Positions 43,188-53,567 of a stretch of 64,000 bases of DNA are shown here, piece after piece. Origin of the DNA: Marivirga lumbricoides (GTDB taxonomy: Bacteria > Bacteroidota > Bacteroidia > Cytophagales > Cyclobacteriaceae); assembly GCF_014636295.1 (NCBI RefSeq), contig NZ_BMEC01000007.1, positions 186,001 through 250,000 of the forward strand, read 5' to 3'. Made by a program: the position numbers and the translations under genes. The notes under the pieces were generated by a model, which ran no database searches, was not told the origin of the DNA, and saw nothing but the letters and a program-made list of their open reading frames with translations. Every line of letters starts with the position of its first letter. Position 1 is the stretch's first letter.

Positions 43188-44990
43188 ATGAAAAAGATAG
43201 TTTACTTAGCTTTTATACTCTCCTGTTTCTTACCGTTTATCTCCTGCCTGGAGGAGGGTATTCCTCAGGCCGATTCAAGGCTTGCAAATGTATCGAATTT
43301 ATTTCCCGTTTCAGGTTACTATGGAGATACTATCAGGTTAAATGGTTCTCAACTGCGGGAGGTTGACTCCCTGTTTTTAAATGGAATGAGTGCCCCTATT
43401 TTTAATATTGAGGATGATCATCTCAACTTTAGCGTGCCATTTAACAGCTTAACCGGGCCTGTTTCAGTTCAAAATCCTTATGGTATCAGTATGGGGCCAG
43501 ACTTTACTGTTTTAGGTGAGAATGATAGTGTACCTCAACTTATTATTATCGATTCCATCAGCCCAAATGAAGGTTTACCATTTACTCAGGTAAAAATATA
43601 TGGGAATAATTTTGGAAATAGTGAGGACAATTTAAGTGTCCTTTTAGCCGGGCAGCCGGTGCAAATAGATGCAGTAACTAATTTTGAAATACTTTTTACG
43701 GTAGGAGCTAATTCAACAACAGGAAATGTAGCCATTGCTTCGGAAGGAGATACAATCGTTGGTCCTGTATTTACCATTCTAACTCCTCAAGTTTTAAGTA
43801 TCCAGTCGATAAGCCCTGATTCAGGCCCTGAACTGACCCAGGTAATTGTAACGGGCGAAAATTTCGGTAACGACTTAAACGACATTACTGTAACACTAAA
43901 TGGCGAGGAAACAAATCTTATTAGTGTCTCCAATTCCCAGATAGTTTTTATTGTACCTGATGGAGCCACCACCGGTCCTGTGGTTGTTAACAGAATCAGC
44001 AATGGACAAAAGGCTGAAGGACCTGTCTTTACAGTTACGAACCTCCCTTTGGTGGTTACTGTCAATACGCTGGTAAGTGACGGTGTTGGAAACCCTTTTG
44101 ACATCATTCAACTAACTAATTTCCTTTTAATTGCTGATGATGTCGGACATATTATCCGTCTTTATGATTTAAATACCAATCAATTCGTAGCGGCAATTGG
44201 CAATGGCCAGCCAGGCTTTGTTAATGGTCAATCCGCAAATGCTCAATTCAATCTGCCCTCAGGAATGGCATTAGATGGTAACAATAACCTTATTATTGCT
44301 GACCGCTCCAATCATTCAATACGAGGTGTCTCTGGTGGTAATGTTTCAACCGTATCAGGTATAGGACAGGAAGGGTTTGCGGATGGGGATATGATGCAAC
44401 AAGCCCAATACAATAATCCTGTAGGGGTAGCCATCGATGGCAGTATGATCTATGTAGCGGACTTCCAAAACCATGCGATCAGAAGGATCAATTTACAAAC
44501 CCAGCAGGTAAGCACTATTGCCGGAAACGGCACGCCAGGTTTTGTCAATGGCAACCCAAATGTTTCTCGCTTAAATTTTCCTGCGGGTATTGTGTTGGAT
44601 GGAAATGGCAATTTAATCATAGCTGATTACCTCAATCATAGTATCAGGTCATTAAATCTTTCCACTTTGGAATTAACCACTTTGGCAGGAATTAATCAGG
44701 CAGGTTTCCAAGATGGAACAAATCAATCAACGCGATTTAACCGGCCTATTGATGTTGATGTGGATGATGAAGGAAATATCTATGTAGCGGATGCTCTTAA
44801 CCATAGCATACGAATGATAGCTAATGGGGAAACTATTACCCTGGCTGGCAACGGCTCATCAGGTAACCAGAACGGGAACGGCTCATCTGCTCAATTCAAT
44901 ACGCCAGTAAGTGTTTTGGCTGTCTCAAGCTCAGAAATTCTGGTGGGAGATTATAATAATAAATCTATTAGAATACTCACCATCGAATGA
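43188..44990 (+). CDS. Lipoprotein with IPT/TIG domains and an NHL beta-propeller
   Basis: The 600-residue protein starts with a lipoprotein signal (lipid on Cys20, PFISC) followed by LEEG, again an acidic surface-export-like tail. Three IPT/TIG immunoglobulin-like modules follow (about 30-105, 122-200 and 205-285; SISPNEGLPFTQVKIYGNNFG and SISPDSGPELTQVIVTGENFG are tell-tale starts). From about 290 to 600 at least five NHL-type blades recur with the pattern VADxxNHSIR, forming a propeller. TIG plus NHL lipoproteins usually bind partners at the cell surface. The stop overlaps the next ATG (ATGA). Confidence 0.82.
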   Translation: MKKIVYLAFILSCFLPFISCLEEGIPQADSRLANVSNLFPVSGYYGDTIRLNGSQLREVDSLFLNGMSAPIFNIEDDHLNFSVPFNSLTGPVSVQNPYGISMGPDFTVLGENDSVPQLIIIDSISPNEGLPFTQVKIYGNNFGNSEDNLSVLLAGQPVQIDAVTNFEILFTVGANSTTGNVAIASEGDTIVGPVFTILTPQVLSIQSISPDSGPELTQVIVTGENFGNDLNDITVTLNGEETNLISVSNSQIVFIVPDGATTGPVVVNRISNGQKAEGPVFTVTNLPLVVTVNTLVSDGVGNPFDIIQLTNFLLIADDVGHIIRLYDLNTNQFVAAIGNGQPGFVNGQSANAQFNLPSGMALDGNNNLIIADRSNHSIRGVSGGNVSTVSGIGQEGFADGDMMQQAQYNNPVGVAIDGSMIYVADFQNHAIRRINLQTQQVSTIAGNGTPGFVNGNPNVSRLNFPAGIVLDGNGNLIIADYLNHSIRSLNLSTLELTTLAGINQAGFQDGTNQSTRFNRPIDVDVDDEGNIYVADALNHSIRMIANGETITLAGNGSSGNQNGNGSSAQFNTPVSVLAVSSSEILVGDYNNKSIRILTIE

Positions 44991-46678
44991 AAAGACAACT
45001 AGCTATATCTCTCTTATTTAGTTTACTGCTCTTAAGTCCTATTCTTCAGGCGCAGGATTTAGAGAATTTAAAAGATCAAAAGCCGCTCAGTATTTCAGGG
45101 AATGTAGGGCTTGGAATGCAGACTTATGCAAGTAGTAGAGAAAATCCATCACGCCAACCCTTTATCTGGTCTGTTTATGGAAACCCAACCTTAAGCATCT
45201 ATGGTTTAACCCTACCTTTTAGCTTTGTGCTGAGTAGAAAAAATGAAGAGTTCAGGCAGCCCTTTAACCAGTTTGGAGTAAGTCCTTATTATAAGTGGAT
45301 TAAGTTACATATCGGTTTCAGGAATATGTCTTTTTCTGATTTCACTTTAAATGGCCATGTTTTTAATGGAGTGGGAATAGAGCTCGACCCTGGAAACTGG
45401 CGATTTGGAGCCATGTATGGCACTTTGTTAGCACCGATTTCACCTGATTTTACAGAGGACTACCTTGTGGAGCCTACTTATAAAAGAAAAGGTTATTCTG
45501 TGAAAATAGGCTATGGTACCAGTAGCAATTACTTTGACTTGATTTTATTTAAAGGACGAGACCTCATTAATTCTATAGATAGGCCCCTCGATAGCGTCAT
45601 TGTAAACCCGCAGGAAAACCTGGTGTTAGGAATCAAAACGCAACAGAGGCTTTTCAATACTTTAGTTTTCTCAGCAGATGTAGGTTTAAGTGGTTGGACC
45701 AGCAACCTATTTGCAGAGGGTATGGATAATACAGATATACCTCTCTCAGGAATTATCAATAATTTTCTGGATGTAAACTATTCCACACAATTTCTCACAG
45801 CCGTAAAATCATCTCTTTCTTTCAGAATAAGACAGGTGAATTTACGCCTCCAGTATCAGAGAATAGAACCTGACTACCAGACAATGGGGGCCTATTTCTT
45901 TAATAACGATTTGGAAAATATCACTTTCTCTCCTGGCTGGTCCATGTTCAAAAGGAAATTAACAGTAAATACAAGTGTCGGCTGGCAGCGTAATAACTTA
46001 TTCGAAGATAAAAGCAATCAAACCAACAGAAGAATCAATTCAGTTCAGGTAAACTATTCTCCCGTAGCAAAACTCAACTTTTCCGGGTCTTACACCAATT
46101 TTCAGATCAATCAAAGACAAATTAATGCAGTAACCCGGGACGTAATTGACTCTCTGCAATTAGTACAGTTTTCCAATAATCTTTCCTTCAATATGAATTA
46201 TAATTTTGGTAACAAAGTGAAAGTCTATGGCATTAGTGTAGGATATACGAACCAGTCTATGAGTCAGGAAATGAGTAATGAGGGCTTGGGTAACAGTGAC
46301 TCTCGCTCTATTAGCCCTCACTTTACATTCAGGTTTAGTAATAGAGATAGTAAGTGGGGCTACAGAGGCACTATCAATTACAATAACTTCGAAAATAGCA
46401 CCATCAGTACATTTCGCTGGGGATGTAACCTGAATACAAACAAGTCATTTGCAGACGATAAATTTTCGCTCAATGGTACCCTGGCTTACAATGTCACCCA
46501 GCTGGACGGAGAGCAAGGAGGTAAAACTTTAAGATTTGGAATTAGAGGTGACTACAAACCTGCTGAAAAGCATTCTATAGGCTTTGGTACCAATTTAATA
46601 AGACAGCATTCGGCTAACGAACGCATAAGAAATTTCAATGAATTTTTGGGGAATCTAACCTATAGTTACGCCTTTTAA
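44987..46678 (+). CDS. Outer-membrane beta-barrel protein
   Basis: A 563-residue protein with a signal peptide (MKRQLAISLLFSLLLLSPILQAQ), many alternating amphipathic strands and a terminal aromatic residue (NLTYSYAF), the signature of an outer-membrane barrel. No TonB box or plug domain is seen, so it is not a TonB receptor; 18-26 strands would fit the length. I do not recognise the family. Translational overlap with the IPT/NHL lipoprotein gene and a 22-base gap to the giant gene suggest it anchors or exports those partners. Confidence 0.75.
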   Translation: MKRQLAISLLFSLLLLSPILQAQDLENLKDQKPLSISGNVGLGMQTYASSRENPSRQPFIWSVYGNPTLSIYGLTLPFSFVLSRKNEEFRQPFNQFGVSPYYKWIKLHIGFRNMSFSDFTLNGHVFNGVGIELDPGNWRFGAMYGTLLAPISPDFTEDYLVEPTYKRKGYSVKIGYGTSSNYFDLILFKGRDLINSIDRPLDSVIVNPQENLVLGIKTQQRLFNTLVFSADVGLSGWTSNLFAEGMDNTDIPLSGIINNFLDVNYSTQFLTAVKSSLSFRIRQVNLRLQYQRIEPDYQTMGAYFFNNDLENITFSPGWSMFKRKLTVNTSVGWQRNNLFEDKSNQTNRRINSVQVNYSPVAKLNFSGSYTNFQINQRQINAVTRDVIDSLQLVQFSNNLSFNMNYNFGNKVKVYGISVGYTNQSMSQEMSNEGLGNSDSRSISPHFTFRFSNRDSKWGYRGTINYNNFENSTISTFRWGCNLNTNKSFADDKFSLNGTLAYNVTQLDGEQGGKTLRFGIRGDYKPAEKHSIGFGTNLIRQHSANERIRNFNEFLGNLTYSYAF

Positions 46679-46700
46679 AGATTTTTAAAATAGTATCATT

Positions 46701-49700
46701 ATGAAAAAACATCTCCTTCTCATAATATTTTTTAGCTTGAGTTTGTACTTAAAGGCACAGGCTCAGTTTCCCTTGGATGTGCAGGTAAATGTAGCACCTC
46801 CCTATCCTTTGCGCTTATCCGATTACACTGATATTTCTTCTCAGATTTTCATTAATGTAAACAACACCAGTGGACAAAGTTATGACATCACTTTTTTAGG
46901 AACACTTACCAATAATAGCAGGGGGATAAGAATAGAAACAGATCCCAACAGTCGAACCTCAAGCTGTATTACCATCAGCCCCGGTATGAACACACTCTCA
47001 GGTGCTGACTTAGAAGGTGTTTTTGACCCGGATAGACTTAGGTTATCAGGAATTACAGCTTCTCAAATTCGAGGAGATCAGGCATTACCGGAAGGAGATT
47101 ATCAACTTTGTCTTCGTGCTTTCAGTTGCCAAACCAGAGGGTTAGCACTTTCTCCGCCACCTGAATTGATGATGGGATGTTATAATATACCAAATGCATA
47201 TGTTGATCCACCAGTAATTATTAATCCGGAATGTGGGGCAATTATTTCTGCTGATGCAACTTCTATTACCTTCAATTGGCTATTTACACCTCCGGCAAAT
47301 GGAATTGGAAACACGGAATTTATTTTTAGGCTGGTGGAAATTGATCCACCCGGCAGAAATCCGTTCAATGCCATGCAAAGTGCTACTGCACCCTATCTTG
47401 TAGATGAAAGAGGCCTCTTCTCGAATAACTTTAATTTGTTAATAGATTCGGATGTAATGTTGGAAATTGGTAAGTCCTATGTTTACCAGGTAATAGCCAT
47501 TGATCCAAGCGAGGAAATTGCTTTCAGAAATAATGGTGCCAGTGAGGTCTGCTATTTTACCTATGGAAGTACAAGCGGAGGAGAACCATTTGCTTTTCAT
47601 GCCGCCTATCCGAAGAATGGCGATTATATTCCTTTCGATATTTTTCCATTCATTACAAAGTTTACACCCTATGACGACTATTTTCTTTTTACGGGAGATT
47701 TTACTTTAAAGGAAAATAGGGGCGGTAGTTTTTCTACCATTGATACAAAACCAGCCAGAAACCGTTGGCCCCGGGGTCCATTGATCGAACAAAGAGACTT
47801 AGGCTTTAGTGACATGACAGAAGAGCAATCTCAAAATTTGCCGGTCTATAAAAACCCTGCTGATTGGACCATTAATTTGGGGAGAGGCAAGGTGTATGCA
47901 TGGAATTTCAATGGAAGCATGGAGTATAGAAATGGTGCCGTTTTAAATGGCGCTAGTGAAGAAAATACGTTCACCAGAGGTATGTCTCCTGCAATACTGG
48001 AATCACCGCCAACAGGTTCCACACAGGCACCCGGAAATATTACACTGAGTTGGAACTCTGCCGAGAAACCTGAAGCATTGGTACCTAAATTCGATATAGC
48101 ACAATATAGTGGGGGCAGCCCGGTGAATTTATTTTCGAGCACAGTAGATGAACATTGGGTATTGGAAGTATCCCCGGAATCTACGTTTGACAGTATTTAT
48201 TTCACTGCAAATAATCGAATAAATGACCTTGTCTTAAATGGGGTGAGCGATTCCACTGAAATTATCAATGCATTGTACAAACAAATTCAAAGAGATACTG
48301 CCTTTACAGAAGAAGGTATTTACTATTGGAGGTTAAAATGGCTTAAAACTCCTGGTGATCTAAACTCTCAGGCTTACAGCATAAGCCCGGTGTGGAATTT
48401 TACCATCGGGACAACCGACTCAACAACCAGAGAAACTACCCCTGAGCCACCAGCCGGCTGTATCAGCGAATGCCTTGATGCAGAAATTACCGATACCACA
48501 GCAGTGGCGATTACAAATGGCTCAACTTTAAGGATGGGTAAATTCAGTCTGAAAATAACCTCTGTTAATAGTACAGGGAGCGATCAATATAGTGGTGATG
48601 GAGAAATTAGCATTCCCTTTCTTAACAATGTAAAAGTGAGCGTGGCTTTCACTAACATAAAAGCGAATGCTGAAGGGAGGATTTTTGATGGAAAAGCAAA
48701 AGCAAAAGACGATTTACCTCACATCACTACCGACAGTATTTCCACCATAATCAATGGTGTGCCTACTGGTATTCCGGATTTCAGTGAGGCAGAATCGGAT
48801 GCTTTGGAAGAAGTTTTTGAAACAGGAGAGAGATTAGTGAGCCTTTTAGGGAGCACCCGACCTATGGGAATGCCCTTGGGCTTAGACACAGAAATTGATG
48901 ATTATCGGTTTGTGATTGGAATTACTGAGATGAATTTTAATCCGAGAAAGGCTGACATTACCGCAGTAGCAAGGGTTGATATTCCTGCCTTAGGTAACAA
49001 ATTACCTGCTTTTGGGGCCAGAGGTTTATGTATAACACCTTCTGGTTTTGGAGATGAATACGCATTGTATCTGGCAAGAGATCATGAAATAGCTACTGCC
49101 GGAGATTTCTCCTTTGTTTTCAATGGTACTATGGATGGTGATACTACAAAAGCATCTTATATAGAATTCGATTGTACAGGATTTAAATGTGCCAGGTTAA
49201 GTGGTACAGCCTCTATTCCCAGTGATAAGCTCATCGCTATGAATGAGGATAAAACTGTAAATGAAGGCGAACAGGTAAAAGGAACTTTTGCTTTTAAAGG
49301 TTGCAGGGGCAATAATTACATGGGAAGCATTGAGTTTTCTGCTTTCCAGGTGAAAGGTATGAAAGGCTGGGGCTTTAAACCCATAGTAGCCTATCTGGAC
49401 TGGTCTGATCTGGAAAACCCACCCGGTTTTACCTTTCCTGAAAATTACGACTTTTCGGGTGCTGATAATCCAAGACAAGTTAATACCTGGAAAGGATTTT
49501 ATTTGAAAGAACTGGCTTTACATGCGCCTAAAGAGTTTGATGACGATATAATTGGCGATGTAGAAGCCAATGTGCAAAATATAATCATTGACGAAACCGG
49601 CTTTACAGGCAGTGTTTCTGTCCGAAATTTAATCGATTATGATGATGGAGAAATTGAAGGGTGGGCTTTTTCCCTTGATAGTATAGCCTTTGGGATAGTG

Positions 49701-52700
49701 CAGAATACCAATATTAGTGGAGGCTTCAGAGGAAAGCTGGGTACGCCAATTTTTGATGAGGATGATTACCTGCATTATAGTACTGCCCTTTCCTTTGTAG
49801 ACGATACCCTTGCATACAATTTTAGGGTTTTTGTTAAAGATACCCTTAATATGACTGCGTGGGTAGCTAAGGTGAATTTAAATCCCGACTCTCAAATTCT
49901 TTTTGAAACCGGATCTGCCACCAATACTAAACTTTCAATGGATTTGAGTGGAGATATGTCTATAGAAGGGGATTTAGGTATTCCTGAATTGTCATTGCCC
50001 GGCATTGAGTTTCAAGGCTTGCATTTAAGTACTGAAGATCAGTTTAGAATTCAACATTTTGGATTCACCAGTCCTCAGAAAAGTGCAGCAGGATTCCCTC
50101 TAAACATCAATGATATTGGCTTTAGTGGAGGCTTTACCAACCCGGCTGTAGATTTTGATTTAGCACTTACGTTGTCGGAAGCAGGTTTTCATGCGGAAGC
50201 CGGACTGCAAATAATTGGCAGGGTTGAAACGGATGCTGATGACAGAATACGATTTGCGTACGACAGAACCAGATTGGATGCCATTTCAATAGATCAAACA
50301 ATGGATGGGGGCATTCGCATTGCAGGAGCTTTGCAATTTTATGAAGAAGACCCTGTTTATGGTAATGGAATGAAGGGGAATGTAGCTGTAACCCTGCCTA
50401 TGGATATGGCTGTAAATGTTGGCGTTCAGTTTGGTACTGTTAGGAGAACAAAAACGGCTCGTTTTAATACTGAAAATTACTTTTCCTACTGGTATGTAGA
50501 TGGTTCATTAAGAATACCCCAAGGTACAGTACCGTTATTCCCGGGCTTTGAACTTCGCGGTTTTGGAGGGGGTGCCTATCACCATATGCGGCTAACTACT
50601 CCGCCACAAACCATTGTAACAGGTGCTGAAGGAGAAACAGGACGTGGCTCCGGAGCAGTGTATCAGCCTTATTTTCCAACAGTGTTAGGATTGAAAGCCT
50701 CTGTGGTAATGGCCATGGCAGAACCTAAAACCTTTAATATGGATGTGGGTATAGAAGCAGAATTTGCAGGTTATGGTCTCGCATCAATCATTATTAGAGG
50801 CGATGGCTATGTAATGGCCGGTTTTGATGAGCGGGAAGATGCTAAAGTGACTGCTAATATAGAAATGGGCTATATTAATGATGGCGAAGGAGGTAAAAGA
50901 GTGTATGGTAACTTCGATATTTTTGTGAAAGTAGATCCTATTTTAACCGGAGCGGGAGAGGATAACTTATTTGTTCGGGCAGAATTTCTGGTGGATAATG
51001 ATACCTGGCACTTTTATATGGGCAAACAACCAGAGACTCAGAGAGCAGGTCTGGATTTAAATGTGGCCGTCATTCGAGCTCAAATTATGACTTACCTAAT
51101 GGTAGGGCATGGCATTCCGGCAGATCTTCCTCCTTTACCAGTTGAGGTAAGGAATTTATTATATGGTGAACAGCAGGCCAGTGTTGATGGAAGTGTAAAC
51201 CCTGGTACACTCAATAGGGAAGTTCCGGCACATCTCAATAATAAATATGAAAACGGAACAGGCTTTGCCCTGGGAGCACACTTTTATTTTGGGGCTGATA
51301 TGGATTTTGCCATTTTCTACGCCAAATTGGATTTATGGCTGGGTTTTGACATGAATATCTCCAGAAATGAAAGCAGAGTATGTTATGAAACAGGCCTTAG
51401 TCCGGGCATAAATGGTTGGTATGGTAAAGGTAGGATGTACGCAGCAATTAGAGGTGAATTAGGTGTTCAGGTTAACTTGTTCTTTATTAAAGGCCGCTTC
51501 CCTATTATTGAATTAGGGGCTGCAGTGAGTTTGGAAGGAGGAATGCCAAAGCCAGTATGGATAACCGGTCGTGCCGGGCTTTCCTACAGAATTTTAGGAG
51601 GACTAGTGAAAGGTTACTGTAACTTTAAGGTAGAAGCTGGTGAAAAATGTACCTACACTGATCCTAACCCTTTTTCTGATATAGAATTTATTTCCGGCTT
51701 TGTACCGGACAATGGCGACACAGATATTAGCGTTTTTCAAAAGCCACAAGTAGCATTTGCTTTACCTGTAGGAGAAATGATGGAACTGCCGGCAGGCTTG
51801 GAAGACGAGCCGGAAAAAGTAAGAGTATTCTTCCCATTTGTAGAGCGTGCTACTCTTCGTGATCTGAAAAATAATCAGGATGTGCCAGGAAGCTATTATA
51901 TGAATCCGGAAAACGTTTCAGGTACCTTTCAACAGGCAGGCGCTTTGGAGGCACAGACAAGGCATCAATTTGAGGTATCTGTAAAAGCCAGAGAGTATTT
52001 CCCTAATGGGACACATGCATTGGTGCGAAACAATGGAAATATTTGGAGTGAAACAAAAAGTGCAACATTCACTACTGGCGATCGGCCCGATGAGATTGCA
52101 GAAGAACAAGTTGCCTACACCTACCCTTTTGACAGGCAGGCTTACTTCCTGAAAAATGAGACCGACAGGGGAAGAGGAATGCTTAAGTATGTTGATGTAG
52201 ACCAACATTACTTATTTGAAGAAGAAGATGAAGAAGGTCAGCGTTATAATTTCTTTGCGAGGTATATTCAACTGGAAAGTGAGGAAGAGTTGATTGGAGA
52301 CATTACACTGGGAAGTGGGAAATTATATTTCCAGATGCCAACTTCATTAGAGAATAGCAAGGTATATGGTGTTCAAATTATTAAAGAAAAAATAGTTGAA
52401 AGATCACAATCTGATCAACTTCGGGATCGACTGGCATTGGAAGGTAATAATGGCATTAACCCTGCGATTGCCACTACCATCACCCGGGCTTTTACCTTAA
52501 GAAATGCAGGTACTGCTGAATTAAGTCTCAGCAAAGCAAAGTTGTTACCAACAGAAATCGATCGGCCTCGTGAAAAAATCCTTTATAAATTCCATTTCAG
52601 AACCAGTCAGTTTAATTCTTTGCAAGCAAAATTAGGTTCAGTGAGCCTAACTGCAGACTACAAATACTTAGGAGGGTCTCTTTTTGAGCACGTACAGTTA

Positions 52701-53567
52701 AGAGGTAAAATGGAGGAACCCTTTGATGAATTTGAGGTGAATGGTTATTATAAAAATGGTACTAAAATACTGGATCCCCTATTGAATTTTTTAGACTTAC
52801 AATCGGCCAATAACTATTATAATACGGCACGTTATTACCTCTACGACTTATATAGCGACCTGGAAAGACTAAATGGCAGACCAAGCAGATCCAGTATGAC
52901 GGGTCGGTATGAGGTAAATTTTGGTCCTTTACAATCTACAAGAAGAGGTTATTCTATCTTTAATGTCACGCCATTCAAAACTATCTCTTTGGCCACAATT
53001 ACTGACATTGGCAGGCCATTGGCAGATTGGGAGTTGGATAGGGCGGCTGGAATAGGTGCTTATGGAAATCAAGCATCTGCTGGTTCTACTTCAAATTCCC
53101 CGGGAGTAGGAAATAACAATTTAAGCAATAATATAATAGCCAACACAGGCATTAGCTCAGGCATCAACGGGCAGTTCTCTAATGTTTTTTCATTGGGGGG
53201 TAATTTTTCAATGAACAATAGCAATGTGAGCACTGCCACGCAGGATTTCGGATTGAATTTTCAGACCAGCCTCTATGTCAAATTGGATGCAATGAATTTT
53301 CAGTCTCAGGTAAGTAGGTGGCTAGCACGTGATTTAGTAGGATTTGGTTTATTTGGTAGTCAAAATACCAACGGTTATTTTTTAAATAGAGACAACCCTG
53401 CTTTATATAGAAAAGCAACACAGTTTATTGCCTTACCAATTTCCTATTTTAGTTTAAGAAATGGCGCTTATCGCTATAAAATCACCTATAAGTACCCTGG
53501 CAGTTTTTTGGGGTCAAATATTACAAGATCATTTAATATCAATTATCATGATGAATCACTTAGGTAA
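46701..53567 (+). CDS. 2288-residue exported protein of unknown function
   Basis: The protein begins with a signal peptide (MKKHLLLIIFFSLSLYLKAQAQ). An N-terminal block (about 22-167, FPLDVQVNVAPPYPLRLSDY) reminds me of TANFOR-type Bacteroidota surface proteins, though this is not certain. Two Fn3-like modules follow (about 168-290 and 428-567), a Thr/Pro/Glu linker (about 570-586), a long beta-rich region (about 590-1640) with repeated INDIGFSGGFTN/LTEA-like strands, further beta modules, and a Ser/Asn/Gly-rich low-complexity tail (about 2113-2173). No transmembrane helix or known catalytic motif is seen. It overlaps the Fn3 gene by 20 bases. Likely a surface fibre, adhesin or scaffold (inference). 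Confidence 0.7.
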   Translation: MKKHLLLIIFFSLSLYLKAQAQFPLDVQVNVAPPYPLRLSDYTDISSQIFINVNNTSGQSYDITFLGTLTNNSRGIRIETDPNSRTSSCITISPGMNTLSGADLEGVFDPDRLRLSGITASQIRGDQALPEGDYQLCLRAFSCQTRGLALSPPPELMMGCYNIPNAYVDPPVIINPECGAIISADATSITFNWLFTPPANGIGNTEFIFRLVEIDPPGRNPFNAMQSATAPYLVDERGLFSNNFNLLIDSDVMLEIGKSYVYQVIAIDPSEEIAFRNNGASEVCYFTYGSTSGGEPFAFHAAYPKNGDYIPFDIFPFITKFTPYDDYFLFTGDFTLKENRGGSFSTIDTKPARNRWPRGPLIEQRDLGFSDMTEEQSQNLPVYKNPADWTINLGRGKVYAWNFNGSMEYRNGAVLNGASEENTFTRGMSPAILESPPTGSTQAPGNITLSWNSAEKPEALVPKFDIAQYSGGSPVNLFSSTVDEHWVLEVSPESTFDSIYFTANNRINDLVLNGVSDSTEIINALYKQIQRDTAFTEEGIYYWRLKWLKTPGDLNSQAYSISPVWNFTIGTTDSTTRETTPEPPAGCISECLDAEITDTTAVAITNGSTLRMGKFSLKITSVNSTGSDQYSGDGEISIPFLNNVKVSVAFTNIKANAEGRIFDGKAKAKDDLPHITTDSISTIINGVPTGIPDFSEAESDALEEVFETGERLVSLLGSTRPMGMPLGLDTEIDDYRFVIGITEMNFNPRKADITAVARVDIPALGNKLPAFGARGLCITPSGFGDEYALYLARDHEIATAGDFSFVFNGTMDGDTTKASYIEFDCTGFKCARLSGTASIPSDKLIAMNEDKTVNEGEQVKGTFAFKGCRGNNYMGSIEFSAFQVKGMKGWGFKPIVAYLDWSDLENPPGFTFPENYDFSGADNPRQVNTWKGFYLKELALHAPKEFDDDIIGDVEANVQNIIIDETGFTGSVSVRNLIDYDDGEIEGWAFSLDSIAFGIVQNTNISGGFRGKLGTPIFDEDDYLHYSTALSFVDDTLAYNFRVFVKDTLNMTAWVAKVNLNPDSQILFETGSATNTKLSMDLSGDMSIEGDLGIPELSLPGIEFQGLHLSTEDQFRIQHFGFTSPQKSAAGFPLNINDIGFSGGFTNPAVDFDLALTLSEAGFHAEAGLQIIGRVETDADDRIRFAYDRTRLDAISIDQTMDGGIRIAGALQFYEEDPVYGNGMKGNVAVTLPMDMAVNVGVQFGTVRRTKTARFNTENYFSYWYVDGSLRIPQGTVPLFPGFELRGFGGGAYHHMRLTTPPQTIVTGAEGETGRGSGAVYQPYFPTVLGLKASVVMAMAEPKTFNMDVGIEAEFAGYGLASIIIRGDGYVMAGFDEREDAKVTANIEMGYINDGEGGKRVYGNFDIFVKVDPILTGAGEDNLFVRAEFLVDNDTWHFYMGKQPETQRAGLDLNVAVIRAQIMTYLMVGHGIPADLPPLPVEVRNLLYGEQQASVDGSVNPGTLNREVPAHLNNKYENGTGFALGAHFYFGADMDFAIFYAKLDLWLGFDMNISRNESRVCYETGLSPGINGWYGKGRMYAAIRGELGVQVNLFFIKGRFPIIELGAAVSLEGGMPKPVWITGRAGLSYRILGGLVKGYCNFKVEAGEKCTYTDPNPFSDIEFISGFVPDNGDTDISVFQKPQVAFALPVGEMMELPAGLEDEPEKVRVFFPFVERATLRDLKNNQDVPGSYYMNPENVSGTFQQAGALEAQTRHQFEVSVKAREYFPNGTHALVRNNGNIWSETKSATFTTGDRPDEIAEEQVAYTYPFDRQAYFLKNETDRGRGMLKYVDVDQHYLFEEEDEEGQRYNFFARYIQLESEEELIGDITLGSGKLYFQMPTSLENSKVYGVQIIKEKIVERSQSDQLRDRLALEGNNGINPAIATTITRAFTLRNAGTAELSLSKAKLLPTEIDRPREKILYKFHFRTSQFNSLQAKLGSVSLTADYKYLGGSLFEHVQLRGKMEEPFDEFEVNGYYKNGTKILDPLLNFLDLQSANNYYNTARYYLYDLYSDLERLNGRPSRSSMTGRYEVNFGPLQSTRRGYSIFNVTPFKTISLATITDIGRPLADWELDRAAGIGAYGNQASAGSTSNSPGVGNNNLSNNIIANTGISSGINGQFSNVFSLGGNFSMNNSNVSTATQDFGLNFQTSLYVKLDAMNFQSQVSRWLARDLVGFGLFGSQNTNGYFLNRDNPALYRKATQFIALPISYFSLRNGAYRYKITYKYPGSFLGSNITRSFNINYHDESLR

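Noticed and set aside
43787-44111. Two overlapping minus-strand ORFs within the IPT/NHL gene
   Set aside because: They are antisense shadows of repeated TIG/NHL codons, without start signals.
53461-53547. N-terminal extension of the Fn3 protein
   Set aside because: It lies inside the giant gene in another frame and would bury the signal peptide; the ATG at 53548 is the natural start.
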